Below, piece by piece: positions 47,234-59,389 of a DNA stretch of 64,000 bases. Origin of the DNA: Dactylorhiza incarnata (taxonomy: Eukaryota > Streptophyta > Magnoliopsida > Asparagales > Orchidaceae); NCBI GenBank assembly GCA_033032865.1, contig JAWHQI010000068.1, forward strand, positions 2,108,001 to 2,172,000. Reading direction: 5' to 3'. Below the pieces are notes generated by a model that worked only from the letters and a program-made list of their open reading frames with translations, made no database searches and was not told the origin of the DNA. A program made the translations under genes and the position numbers. The number at the start of each line of letters is the position of its first letter. Position 1 is the stretch's first letter.

Positions 47234-47935
47234 CTAGCCTTGCGGGTTGCCTCCACCCCTACCCCCCCCATGGATCACCCCGATCCCTCCTCTGCTCCCC
47301 ACGTCAATTTTGTCTTCACACCTTTCCTCTTCCTCCTCTCGAGGCACAACCTCCTCGATTCTCACCGGTTGCTGTTGTCGCGGCATGGGCAATCGGGCCC
47401 TTTTTGTCTCTAGGAACTCTGGGCAGGTGCCCGTTGCGTGACCTTCCTCATCATGGAAGTCACAATACGGCAGCGTCACCTCTCCCGCCTCGCCCTCCAC
47501 CATCCTATTCCTTCTTCTTCTTCCTGCTCCCGCTTCTTCTCTCGCCTCTTCTCTCCTTCCTCTTCCTCCTCTTCCCCTCCTGATTGCCATAGCTTGCTGT
47601 GGTGGAGGAGGCATTGGCCTCAGACCCTGTCTCCATCCCAACTGAGGGGGTCTTCCTTGACCCCCATTGAAGTTACCCCTCCCCGGGGCGTAACCCCTTC
47701 CCTGGCCTTGCATTCCTCCGCCATGATGCCTCCACTCCCCCTTCGGGGCCGTGGGCCCTTCCCTTCTCCTCACCTCTTGCTTGAAGTCCACCCGAGAATC
47801 TCACAGAATACATCTTCTCCCATTCAACAGTCTCATGATCTTTCAAGACCCAAATGTCAATGCCCAGCTCACTCGAAGAGCTCCGCTCTCTGTCAATGAT
47901 CGAGAGACTTAGGATCTGGTGATACACCTTGGTTT
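47234..47935 (-). pseudogene. C-terminal gag of F
   Basis: Gly/Arg-rich RNA-binding tail (GGMQGQGRGYAPGRGNFNGG) and a Tat-type zinc motif YCDFHDEEGHATGTC. Frame changes lie near 47780. The rest of gag, toward the 5' LTR, is missing beyond about 47935. Confidence 0.8.
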
Positions 47936-47938
47936 AAT

Positions 47939-48490
47939 ATGAGACTTAGGATCTGGTGTTTTTAGACCAACATTGAGCTATAGTAATTTTCCCAGAATTT
48001 ATTGAAGTCTTAACATAGTACTTGTAGTGTAAACTCTTATTGGCACACCACTTGTATTAAATAGTAATTATGGATAAATACTCCCTGGTAAATTATGAAA
48101 CCTTGGATTTGGTGTTTTTAGATGAATATTGTGCTAGGTTAATTTTCTCAGAATTTATAAAGACCTATAAATGTTAGTTGTAGTGTAATCCCTTATTGGC
48201 ACACCATTTGTATTAAATAGTAATTATGGATAAATACTCCCTGGTAAATTATGAAACCTTGGATTTGGTGTTTTTAGATGATTATTGTGCTAGGTTAATT
48301 TTCTCATAATTTTTATAGATCTATAGATGATACTTGTAGTGTAAATCTTTATTTGCACCCCATTTATTTTAAATAGAAATCAGGGTTAAATAGTCCCTGG
48401 AAAAATGTGAAACTTGGGGTTTGAGGTTTTTAGACCAATACTATGCTAGTGTGAATTCATCAGAAATTATAGATCCATAGATGATATTGG
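47939..48490. repeat. 157-bp tandem repeat, about 3.5 copies
   Basis: The block ggatctggtgtttttagac (and ggatttggtg variants) recurs at about 47948, 48106 and 48263. Each unit also has attggcacaccattt-type and gataaatactccctgg motifs. Copies two and three are the most alike; the last is degenerate. Confidence 0.85.
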
Positions 48491-49202
48491 TTGGATGAAT
48501 AGTTTACATATAATTATGGTTGTGTGTTACTTATCGCCTCAACAAAGTATATTCTCCGATGCTCTAACATCTTAACTTAATCGTTGTAACATATGATTAG
48601 TGGTTATAATGTTGGTTATGTATTTGTTTAAAAACTCATGAAGAGCGCAAGAGAGAACCGACATGAATTGTGAATTTTGTGCAGGTTTAAGTCAGATATG
48701 GATTGGATAGGAGTGGAACTTAGCAATAGGTCCTTGTGATCTTAATAGATGAACAAAATATAAATGATCCCATGCAATGTATGGTATCATTGATTTACCT
48801 CCTCGATCCAAAGACGATGATCTGTAATATTGTCGGGACAAATGACTTAACATCATTGGTCGAACAAATGCTTGAATTTAGTCAAATTATTAGAAACATA
48901 GGGTTGTTAAGTTAGTTGCTTGAGACAAATATATAGCATCATGGGATATGTGGATTGGAATCCGGTCCTCGCAAGTTATAATTATAGCTGTAATTTCTTG
49001 CATTTGTAGGGCATTTGAATGTAAATTACATATGGTATATTCTATTAAGAACTAAGCCCTTTCAAATTTGAACTAAGCCCTTTCATTATCCCTATATCTT
49101 GGGAGATAGTTTGACGCATAGCCAGAGATTTTAAAAAAGATGACTTATGAGCCTAAAGTATAATGATAAAGTTTACTAGGGTTTGTATGATTTAATACAA
49201 CC

Positions 49203-49326
49203 CTACTACGATACAATGAAAAGTGACCATGACGGAAATATATTAAAATGTTGGGATTTGGAGAATACGATACTATGAAAAGTGACCAGACGGTCATATA
49301 TTAAAATGTTGGGATTTGGAGAATTA
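49203..49326. repeat. Tandem duplication of about 60 bp
   Basis: Two adjacent copies of cgatac(a/t)atgaaaagtgacc followed by atattaaaatgttgggattt, at about 49209 and 49269, with a few differences. Confidence 0.85.
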
Positions 49327-49892
49327 AACACGATGATTAAATATCACTACTATCAACTCTTACCTGATATAGCCAAGTCAGTTGATTATAATTGTTGAAC
49401 TATAAACTTTTGAATGACCCAATTTAGCAAAACGTCATTATATTGGAAACCTGCGGATTGAAATAGGGTAACGCCGTGGCATATAAGGGGAGTGATTGCA
49501 GAACTTGATACTGTGTGAACTAGAGTACGGGTAATGTTATTCATGATGTTTGAACAATTAAGATTAATTTGATATGACATGACATTAGAAGTATAATAAC
49601 CTTAGGAAATTTGAAATTTGGCAGATGATATATTGAAGGTGTATACTTTATGTATGATCCTCCGATTATGAATCTGATACATCAAGAACCGGAGCACGTA
49701 TGTTTGATGACATCATAAACACCATCAGGAAGATCCATGACTATGGGGAACATATTTTTTAATCAAATCTATATACGATGAAATTACATGAGAATTAATG
49801 GGTTTTAATGAGATCTTCCTAATGATGAGATCGACTCTTGAGAAATCTTACAGTTTTGAAGATATTTTACCTGTATACCGTCTAAATCAAAC

Positions 49893-51021
49893 TCTAAAAG
49901 TCCACGGTGTGCCTCTGAGTATTCTCTAGAGGGGGTGAATAGAGATTTAAAGATTTTCTATCCTGATAATGCACACATAATAAAAATACTAAGTATTATG
50001 CACTCAGCAATCCAAAAACAGAATAAAGTAAATACAGATTGCTGAAAAGAAATAAACACAGAAAATTGAAAGAAGGGACAACACAGAAAATCAACACACA
50101 GATGACACAAGGATTTTCATAGAGGTTCCCCAAATTGTGGGTACTCCTCTCTTCTACCTCCCAGGTAGGATTGCACAACTTGTGCCTGCGTCTTTTGATA
50201 AGGACATTCTTAGAACCACTGAGTCTTTTGATAAGGAGACTCTTAGAACCAGTGAGTCTTTTGATAAGGGGACACTTAGAACCACTGAATCCTATGAAAG
50301 AGGGATTAATAAAACTCTTTTATAGTGTGAAGAATAAGGAAGAAGAAAGAAAGAAGATGGAGATAAGAATTCTGTTCTCAGAATTCTTCATAAGCAATTT
50401 CTCAAGAACTTCAGCTTCTGTTTTTCTTTCACTGGATCTGTTGATGATGAACCCTTGCTTATGATTGTGATGATTTGCAAGGGTTATTTTCAGATCCTTT
50501 TCTCTAAGTACTTCTTGTAATCTAGCTGATGTATGATGATGATGAAAGGGCAGCTATCTATCTTTCCTGTGTAGAGAGAGCACTTGTATTTCTATCCTAA
50601 GGTTAGAGAAGGGAGAGGAAGAAGAGACCCTGTTTGACAGTATGAATAATGTTGTGAATGCTCTTTCTTTCTTCTCTTCTCTTGCATACTTATTGTGTAT
50701 GATTGGTATTTGAATTTCTTTCTCCATTTAGATTGTCCTGAAATGGAATTCTTATTGGACCTTTGATTTTCCTTTCTTCTTTTGATCCCGACCCGTCCAT
50801 CAGCGCTGAATACCTTCCAAGAATGTTTCTGTTATGTCTTGGAGTACTCTATTCCATTCTTGGAAATAATCGAGCCATCAAAGAACTATCTTTAGCTTGG
50901 TGGTCCTTCTGAAAAGGTGTTATAAGGACAGCAGACAACGCTTTCTTTTTCAGACTGTATTCGACGTAGCATCGAATTAAATTTCTCTCTTATCGACGCA
51001 CCTCTGAGTTCTTATCGGAGT
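49893..51021 (-). repeat. Second Copia-R LTR, truncated by D
   Basis: Matches 2206 onward (ctctagagggggtgaatag at about 49930, the ttttgataaggagac motifs, the tcgac sites) but diverged. There is no primer site on its left, so it is a 3' or solo LTR rather than a 5' LTR. It stops at about 51021 where element D begins; the rest would lie beyond D. Confidence 0.7.
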
Positions 51022-51540
51022 TGTTTCCCCGGAAATCCGTGACCTCTCTTCTCCAGTAACAAAGAGCCCTTCCAGCGGTCTTAGATTTGAGAGACTGCCC
51101 AGATCACCTGCTCTCCCTCTATTGTTTTCTCTCAAGGCACGAGCGATCAAGCTTCTGCCAGACCGCGTGGTCTGGTCTCTTTTTCCTTTTTTGTTATTAG
51201 TACCCTTTTCCTCTTCCCCAGCTCACCAGTACCCCGGGCAGCCCGTAGTTTTTGGATCTGCACATTTGGGCAGCCTCCACGTCAATAAATAGAGGGGTAG
51301 GGGTAACTGAAAAAAGAATTTGACTTCGAGCCTCCAGCTTACAACCTATGTATGCGGTCTCGAATATATCATTTTTCTACCTCTCCCCCTGGCCTATTTT
51401 AGACCCCCATTATAGTCCTTCTTTGCGATAAATCCAAGCAGTTTTTCCTCCTATTAATCTCTCCTTCGGCATCTTCGTCCTAATTAACCTGCACTCTGCA
51501 GTTCCTTCCCTTTTCTTTTAGTGTGAGTCCTGGTGGTACA
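51022..51540 (+). repeat. Probable 5' LTR of D
   Basis: Starts TGTTTCCCCGG where the copia LTR breaks off. A TATA box (aataaatag) lies at 51285-51293. It ends near gtggtaca. A possible primer site tttttggtaccaacag follows (51542-51557); I cannot match it confidently to a tRNA. The edges are estimates. Confidence 0.5.
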
Positions 51541-51613
51541 TTTTTGGTACCAACAGAATGAACATGCGACCTTCAGATTCCGAGTGTTCAGGTGAAATCA
51601 GTGGACTTTCGAG

Positions 51614-53364
51614 ATGTCAGACTGCAGACATCATTCTCGCCGGTCTCCCAGCGGCCGCCCCTCGAACAACCCGACCTCCTTAGAAGATTTGGAGTGTCAT
51701 TTTGATCTTCACGTTGAGCAAGCTCTTGGAGAGGCCGCCCAAGCTCGTTTAGAGACTGCTCAGGCTCAGCAAGAGTCTGCCAGGCAGTTTGAAGTTTTGA
51801 TTCAAACCCTTGGCGCGATCTCTCAGAAGCTTCTTCCCCAACCAAGTCAAACTGCCACCCCTGACCGATTGGCTGGCGATCACCCTCTTGATCATGTGAC
51901 CTCCCAGCCCGTAGCTCCTGTGCGACCTCATGTTAGGGAGTTCACTTCTTGCCAATATTACCTTAGAACAGTATCTCAGGGTCCTCCTGCTCAGGCCCTG
52001 GATTTCCAGGAGGATTGTGCCTATCCTCCAGCCCCTGTTGTTACCTTTCCTGGTCCTTTTGATTATGTTGAAGCGGAGGAGCCGTCCCCCTTTAATGATG
52101 GAGTATGTTGGGAGTCAATTCCCAATAGCTTTAGGGAACCCCGTATGCCCATGCTTACGTAGGAGAGTCACCAAATTTCCAATCTTCAAGGCATCGAGTC
52201 CGTTGTTGCTCTGAGGACTCTCTCCGATGCTGTGAAGTATAAGTTGTTGATCACTTCTTTCGATAGGCAAGCCCGGGAGTGATTTTATAAGATGCCTTCC
52301 CAATCCATCCCGAGCTTCGCCGTCCTGAGACACAAGCTTCTTCTGAGGTTTTCAACCTCTAAGAAGAGGAAAAGTGGCCATGCAGCTCTCTTCAAGATCA
52401 AGCAGGGAGAAGGTGAGACTTTAGCTCACTTTATTGATCGGTTTCAGAAGGATATTCTCAGAATAAAGGATGTAGATCCCTTTCTCTATATGGTAGCTCT
52501 AATCAATGACCTGCAAAAAGGACATCTCAAGTTTGAGGTCACGACCAGGGAGCCTAGCTCGTATCAAGAGTTGATTTGTATTGCCAATCACCATATAGAG
52601 GGGGAGATCAATAATCCTGTATATGTTTCTAATCTGACGAGCAAAGTCATCCAGAAAGATTCGAAAGGTTTTTATCCAGCCCATCCATCATCCAAACCAC
52701 CTCGTCAAGAGTTCCAGGCCCCTTATCAAAAGGGAAGGAATTCCCATCATTACCACCCTCGTCAGGGGAATCATTAGTTCCAACCTAAAGGGTCCTCGCT
52801 GCCAACCCCGGCAGCCCCGATTCAGCAATCCACACCGGTTCATCAGATCGAATACCCTCAACCACATTTGTCAACACCTCCCCAACCTCTTTTCAATGAT
52901 TCTCAAGAATCCTTTACTAACCTTGGCATCTCTATGAGTGAGGTAGTTCAGGTTCTTCAAAAGCAGCCATTTTACAAAAGGCCTGCCCCGATCAACTCTA
53001 ACCCAAGAACCAGAAATCTGGCTCTCTACTATGAACATCATGAGGAGAGAGGTCATGTGACCGAGAATTGTAGAGCTCTCCACTTGCTTGTGGTAATCTC
53101 TTAAAGGAAGAAAAATTCAAAGATCAGTTCTAGAAGGGAGATCCTTCCAAAGATTCGACCTCCAAGTGTAAGGAGGTAGCGGAAGTTCTTTGGGAATGCG
53201 ATGAAGTGGATGATGTTGGCACTCTCGGCAACATTAGATATCTAGGTGAATGTATTGATGCAAATGACGAAGGTACTTTCAAGAATCTCCTTTGCATTCA
53301 TGGAGTTGTAGGACTTGAATCCTCCAGGAAAGCTAGCCTCGCTAGAGTCTCTCAATCCGAGGTT
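51614..53364 (+). pseudogene. Gag of D
   Basis: ATG at 51614 (MSDCRHHSRRSP). One reading frame runs to 53104 with three in-frame stops: TAG at 52160, TGA near 52280 (Trp in the family, AREWFYKM) and TAG at 52775 (probably CAG before). The capsid core includes FAVLRHKLLLRFSTS, GHAALFKIKQGEGETLAHF and the DRFQKD helix. The zinc motif is degraded (YYEHHEERGHVTENC, first Cys replaced by Tyr). After a frameshift at about 53100 the frame continues toward the protease until C interrupts at 53369. Confidence 0.88.
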
Positions 53365-54870
53365 GCAGCTGATGGCGCAAATCTTAGCACACCGCTATAG
53401 GCGGTAGTAAGACTGCGGCACGAAACGGCAGTGTACCGATCGTTCAAGTAATATAAAACGAGGAGTAATCCCCGAGTATTGAATCTCTCAAGGAACACAG
53501 TAAGGTGGAGTTAACGTTCAAGGAAGGACTTGAGATCGAAGTCCAGCGATAGGTGGAGTGCGGATGAAAGGGATTTGGTTTGTGAATAATAAAATAAAAT
53601 ATTACAACTACTCCTATGCAATGCCGCTATGCAAAGCTTTGCTCGGCGGGATGGAAGACTACGTAGGCCTTGAGCGCACTACTTCGTTGGGCGGATGGAC
53701 GAGTAGGCTAGCAGAATCGAACTATGCAGGCCTTGAGCGCGCTGCTTCATTAGGCGAATGGAATACGGGCCGCGATGCCAGGCTTCGGTAGGCGGATGGA
53801 CGAGTAGGCTAACGGAATCGAACTGTGCAGGCCTTGAGCACACTGCTTCGTAGGGCGAATGGATTACACTGGCCGCTATGCCACGCTTCGCTAGGCGGGT
53901 GGAAGAGTAGGCATACAGATGAGGGTCGCAAGCACCTCATCGACAAGCACGCCACTAGCAATTGCTAGTGCGGCACACGAACACGAAGGCTGAATGGAAA
54001 TTAGATGGGGGCGCACCTCATAAACACATATGAATAATATAATCTCAAATAAATGAAATAGACATTACATAACAAGATTCATTGTGTACATCATCAAAAT
54101 ATAGAAGAGTCTAACTTAAACAATCATCAACATAAAGAAGGAAAAAGAAGGTAAAGAAGTTGACCACATCCGAAGCCTTGCCGAAGATTCACGGTTGGAA
54201 TCGCTGGGTTGTCAATCCGCGTCCAAGCTCGGTCTTCAACTGTGTCCGAGGTAGAGGAGGGCTGTCACTTCCTCCCAATGGCTCGTCTTCTTCGTGTCAC
54301 GATCCAATCTACTCCGGTACACGATCTCCTTGCTCGACGTTGGCGATCTTTGGGCTAGAAACCTCTCCTTGCAGCTCAAGGATTATGGAGGAGGCCTAGG
54401 GGCTGAGAACCTGCGGAAGGGGCGAAAACGGTGGACTGGACGGAAGAAATACGGAGTATCTCGACCTAATTCGCGAGCAGGTCAATTTATAGGTGCTGGA
54501 ATAAACAGTGGGCACGGTCATTGGCGCACGACCAGTGGTCATGTGCGCTGGAATTCTGTGATCGTGCGCCTGCCTGGGTGGAGCCTGCAATGTAAGAAAT
54601 TTATAAAATACCATGTTCGCACGACTAGTGGCGCACGACCGGTGGTCGTGCGCACTATCGTAGGTGGTCGTGCGCACTGGTCGAAATAGAACTCATGAAA
54701 TTGATGTTAAGTGTGCACGAATAGTGGCGCACGACCGGTGGTCGTGCGCACTATCGTAGGTGGTCGTGCGCACTGTCCGAGACAAAACTCAGAAAAAAGG
54801 GTTAAGTGCACACGATCAGTGGCGCACGACCAGTGGTCGTGTGCAATAGAACCAGCGATCGTGCGCAGTG

Positions 54871-55920
54871 TGTTGGGTTTTTCTAGAACCATACATCATA
54901 TATAGGCGCAGCGGAATAAAAGAGAAACAACCCAAAAAGACTTGGATCGGCCATGAATATTGAATCAAGAAGTAAATCAAAACTAGGTATGAAATTACCC
55001 TTGCCGGATTGGATCCAATCCAACCTAGATGCTCCAAGAAGAAGAGTCCTGTCATCGGCTATGCGAGTCCTCACGTAGAATAATGTCTACGTCTCTACAG
55101 CAGTCCACACGAGCCGGGAGAACACCAAGTCACGTCGCACGCAACTCGGAAGGGAGAACAACTGCACCTTGCACTTCCACGAACTGCTAGGTTCGCTCCA
55201 GGAAGAACTGGGCAGCGGAACACTTTCCATCTAGGGTTCGAGCGAGAGCGGAACACTTCCGTCGGCTAAACCTTTTTTTCAGTGATGAGAACCCTAAGAG
55301 AAGATCTATTTATACCCAAAGCATAAACAGGCTTCTAGATGAATCACTATCCGCAGACCACACAGTAGAATTGGTGTTTCTGTTACAATTCGTCAGGATT
55401 TCACGAATCAGCATTCGTCGAGTTTATACGGGACAATCCGACGAATTCCGACGAATCCAATCAGACGGCAACATTTGCCGAGTGAAGGGTCTCTGTGACA
55501 ATTCGTCGGGATTCTACGGAGTGATCCGACGAATTCCGACGAATCCAATCAGACAGCAACATTTGCCGAGTGAAGGGTCTCTGTGACAATTCGTCGGGAT
55601 TCCACGGAATGATCCAACGAATTCCGACGAATCCGATCAGACGACAACATTTGCCGAGTGAAGGGTCTCTGTGACAATTCGTCGGGATTCCATGGAATGA
55701 TCTGACGAATTCCGATGAATCCGACGAATCATATCCGACAAATTTAGACAGCAACAATTGCTGGACTTCCCCATTCTATATGATGATTGGTAACCTTTAC
55801 CAACATAGTCAATCTTCCAACTTCTCCACTTGCTCTTATGCGCGACCCTGCAGGCTCATATCGCGTTGGCAGTGACATTACATGCTTGACCACTTCTAGA
55901 TCACAATGGTAACTCCAACA
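54871..55920 (-). mobile_element. 1050-bp solo LTR inside the C LTR
   Basis: TGTTGGGTTTTTC...ACTCCAACA with perfect TSD cagtg at 54866-54870 and 55921-55925; the right LTR of C lacks it. Six-base inverted ends TGTTGG/CCAACA fit a copia LTR. No primer site or coding region inside. Orientation is uncertain; minus is slightly favoured, as TGTTGGAGTTACC looks like a copia LTR start. Confidence 0.85.
55381..55756. repeat. 88-bp tandem repeat in the solo LTR
   Basis: caacatttgccgagtgaagg recurs at 55469, 55557 and 55645, exactly 88 bases apart. Each unit contains the inverted pair attcgtcgg / ccgacgaat. A more diverged partial unit precedes. Confidence 0.93.
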
Positions 55921-56185
55921 CAGTGTTCCTGTACAGAATTGTGCCGGGAACACCTCCACAACTCCTGTTTCAGCATACAACACAAATCTAGGCACTGAAG
56001 GTGGCACTTAACCATGCATGAAAACTAATAATGACGAAGAACATGAAATAACACCAAAAACGGGCCTAGAGGTGCACGTAGCATGGAGTATCAAATATGA
56101 GTGAAAACATGTCTAAAGTGAAGTGCATAGACTAGAAAATCGGCCCAGATGAGTCCATAAATGTGTATATATTTGGGACTCATCA

Positions 56186-58184
56186 CACCCCCATACTTAA
56201 CTGTTTGCGCGTCCCGAGCAAACCATCTCTCGCGGACAGGAAAAACATAAGCTGGCGAAGAAATTATCAAGCGGAGTACCATGCGAAGTCGCATGCTCAT
56301 GTGCGTAGAAGTACAGTAGACAAAATTTCTAATTATACAGATTAGTTTATAATTTTCTAGGAGCGTATTTATATATTACGTTTACTCAAAAAGTGAATCA
56401 CGGTGAATCATAAGGTCGTACATAGGAAGAAAGTAAACTGAACGCTGAGGTGAGCATTGCCAAAGATCGGGGTTCGGGACAACTCCATTGAAATCCATCA
56501 ATGTCGGTGACCATAAGCTTGCCCGTTCGGATTGTCTCCACGGCACTGGTTTGACTCAAATGCGTGAATCAATAGGACTTAAGGTTTTAGATGAGGCTTG
56601 GGTTTAGGTGAGGTAAACAAATATAAACATGAAGGCTTAGAACACAAAAACCCAAATGAGCAAATGCATAACACTATCCAAGTAGCCATAAAACACGGGG
56701 ATGCACCACACCCCCAGACTTAGACTTAGACGCATGGTTGTATGCACCGCCTACTCCCAAATATAAATCTCAAACAGATTTTTTTTTCAATTAAACTTTT
56801 CATTCTTCTTTTTCTTTTCAAATCTTTTTCTTCTTTTCTTTTTCTTTCTTTATCAATTTCAGCAAATTTTCAAAGATGCACATCCACATTTTCACATTGT
56901 ACTTCCACAATCAACACCACCAATTTAAAATTTAAACAAAATGCTTGCATTTTGGGTGTGCGACTAGGATTGGAGTTTAGGCTTTGGTGAACAATAGTGG
57001 AGCTGAACCAAAAGAATGGGGTAGGCACAACTGGGCTAACGAGGAAATGATGATAGGAATTGCACAAAGGCTCAACCGGGCCAAAATGATGGCTTATATC
57101 ACATTCACGCAATTGACTAACCGTATACCCATGCTTCAAGAATCGCTTGGGGCAAGTTCTTAGCCACCGAGAAAGATAATCCTTTCTCCCGGCTCGGGTA
57201 ATACGAGGCTAACGAACGTCTACACACATCCCTATGCTACCGTTTGATTCACACCGGATTCACAAATTTTTGAGTGTAGTAAACAATATTTACGCTAATA
57301 GATAAATATTAACTAAAAGCATAAAAAGAAATTGAATCTACACGAATTTCTATGTGAGACACGAGCACTCGACTAGGAGAACTATCGAAGTCAACATTAT
57401 ACTCCTACTCACAATCCTAAGCCAGCAGAATGATTTTCCCAAATCACACAAAAAGAAATGAGTTCAGCTCAAGACGTGCCAACAGCTAAGTGCACGCTCA
57501 AGTGGGTGCAGTGGTGTGCAGTGCATATGAAAAACTTATAAACTGCAATAAACTAAAAGCTAAAATAATAATACTACCGGAATGCGTGCGTGCGTGCACG
57601 TGCATGGTTCTCACTCTCTCCCAGACTTACGTGAAAGCATAATCTAAAATATGATCCTTTAAACATTCAACTAAGGAGAAAAGGAAGAGTGTACCCCATG
57701 CTCAGAAGTGAGCATACCGAAAGAATTGGCGTTAAATTCTGAAAATCACCAGGTTCCCTACCCGAAAAATCACTCCTCCTGCGAGTAAATTAAGCACAAC
57801 ACCAAAAAGACAAGAGAACATAATATAGATGAAGTTCCAAAATGATGCCCAGAAGAGCATTCACAAAACTAATGTTAATAATAATACAAAACATACTAAG
57901 AGATGATTAGTCAAATAACAAGATAGTTAATAAAAACAAGAAAAACACGACAGGGTTGTGATTGACTCGCACACATGGGCTAAAAATCACTCCTCGTCGC
58001 TATCAGTGTCATGAATAATAACAGGAGATGGAGGATGCCTGGATGAAGACGCAAAACGAGCAGGAGGCGGAGGTACATGCAGCCCTCCCCGCAAAGCTTG
58101 CTGGTAGACAAAGTCTGTCAGCCAATACTGATTTGCTTCCAAATCGGCGAGGCGCTGGTTGACGTTTGGAATCTCCTGTCCTCG
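56186..58184 (-). other. 3' untranslated region of C
   Basis: Noncoding. Polypurine tract and TTTGC...GCAAA hairpin (56186-56225), the shared block ggcaagttcttagccaccga (about 57151) and the hairpin tgctcagaagtgagca (about 57698). These match A1, A2 and B in order. A block at 57990-58180, right after the ORF, has no long frame. Confidence 0.78.
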
Positions 58185-59228
58185 TTAAGAACTGCCCTGC
58201 TCCCTGTGCTGCTGCTCCTGCTTGAAGGACTGAAGCCGTGGCTGTGGGAGATCTAGCTCCCGGCGAATAATTGGCGGCTCTGCTGGCGCATCACCTGGCA
58301 TCACAACAATAAAGCGCATGCTGCTCTTCTTCCCCACTACCTGAAGTAAATGAAAGCTCGCCATGGTGGCCCTGGTGATGAAGGAAGGCGCAGTCACCTG
58401 CACCATCGGAGGTAGCCGGTCCCAAATCCCCAAGCTCTTTGCAATACGGGTGATATAGTAGGCACCCCCGATTGCGCCGGTGAGACTGTAGGTAGCCTCA
58501 TGATGGAAGAAGAAAGCAAGCATGTAGCCCAGGTGCACCGGCTGCTGGAACTCCATGCTGTATAAAGAAATCAAATCTTGCCATCCCACTACATTTTGGC
58601 TGAGTGCACGAGCAACAAGGGAATGGCTGAGTAAATGCTGCAGGTATCGGAGAGCAGGGGAGATAATCATTGTAGACTTGCTTTTCCTTGCCACATAATC
58701 TTCATCCCTTCCAGTTATAGCGCCCCACGCGGCGCGCGGAGTGACACCATCAGGAAAAGAGACACTCAGATTTGAAAAATCAAGCATTGCAGCCTCCGCC
58801 TCGGTGTAGATTCCAGCATGTACAGCGAGCTCCGGCAAAGACGATGTGAAGACATTCCCCAAAATTTGGAAAGAGCAAATTGGCGGCCGGCAACCGGAGG
58901 GCATCACCTCCCACTCGAACGTCGACAGGAACTCTAAGGTGAGCTCTTTGTAGCCAAGATCGTCGCATTCGAACAACTTACTCCAGTGATCGAACGAGTA
59001 GCGGAGGAGGACGGCTTCCCTCAAATCTCCATTGTCACCGATTGAGCCAAGCTCATTCCAATCCACCAATCTCTGAGGGAGAAATGGCTTATCCTTAAGC
59101 GAGTTGTAGCGCCGGGTGTGTATGTCCTTTGAAAATTTTCCCATACATGCCAAGAGATGGGCTGGAGATGAAGAGGGCCGACCTGAGCGACGGTATGTCT
59201 TGGCGGAGTGACGATCTCCCTCATTCAT
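58185..59228 (-). CDS. ATHILA-type ORF of element C
   Basis: Uninterrupted 347 codons from the ATG at 59228 (MNEGDRHSAKTYRRS). The N-terminus is basic and Ser-rich. From about residue 45: FLPQRLVDWNELGS, LLRYSFDHWSKLFECDDLGY and LTLEFLSTFEWE, the segment that most resembles the ATHILA ORF-1 family (PF03078). The middle has WGAITGRDEDYVARKSKS and SLVARALSQNVVGWQDL. Hydrophobic LGYMLAFFFHHEA and a short Gln-rich tail follow. No membrane signal is evident. The biochemical role of the family is not known. It lies 3' of the zinc-knuckle ORF, behind its own promoter-like cassette at 59390-59471. Intact in a young element, so it may be expressed. Confidence 0.8.
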   Translation of the reverse strand: MNEGDRHSAKTYRRSGRPSSSPAHLLACMGKFSKDIHTRRYNSLKDKPFLPQRLVDWNELGSIGDNGDLREAVLLRYSFDHWSKLFECDDLGYKELTLEFLSTFEWEVMPSGCRPPICSFQILGNVFTSSLPELAVHAGIYTEAEAAMLDFSNLSVSFPDGVTPRAAWGAITGRDEDYVARKSKSTMIISPALRYLQHLLSHSLVARALSQNVVGWQDLISLYSMEFQQPVHLGYMLAFFFHHEATYSLTGAIGGAYYITRIAKSLGIWDRLPPMVQVTAPSFITRATMASFHLLQVVGKKSSMRFIVVMPGDAPAEPPIIRRELDLPQPRLQSFKQEQQHREQGSS

Positions 59229-59389
59229 GGTAGCAATAGGCGGATAAGAAAGGGGAGGAAGCCACGGAACTCACCGGAGGAGAGGCGGCATGCACGATCA
59301 GCGGGATACCAAGTGGAGCGGCGCACAAACAGCAGCGAACGAACCCAGAAAGCAGAAACCTAGAATGTGCGCAGATAGCTCGGGCGAAT

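Larger units (their letters stand above)
36660..47935 (-). mobile_element. Tat-lineage Ty3/gypsy element F, 5'-truncated
   Basis: Minus-strand order from the right: gag end, protease, RT, RNase H, a second archaeal-type RNase H, integrase, then a 97-bp tandem array, two opposite-strand genes and the 3' LTR. The double RNase H and antisense extra genes mark the Tat lineage (RIRE2, Grande, Ogre/Retand group). The 5' LTR and most of gag are missing at the 47.9-kb junction. Gag-pol has multiple stops. The left end is uncertain by about 50 bases. Confidence 0.85.
47936..49892. other. AT-rich repetitive tract of unknown origin
   Basis: No gene found. It contains a 157-bp tandem array at its left end and a short duplication near 49.2-49.3 kb. 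The rest is AT-rich sequence with no recognised motif. It could be the LTR or interior of another old Gypsy element that F joined by deletion. Confidence 0.5.
53370..56185 (-). repeat. 3' LTR of C, with a solo LTR in it
   Basis: TGATGGCGCAAATC...ACTCATCA. Contains the U3 palindrome array (54509-54865), minus-strand TATA (cctataaattg, about 54484-54494) and the palindrome cactagcaattgctagtg (about 53952). Interrupted at 54871-55920. Reversed polypurine tract at 56186. Confidence 0.93.
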
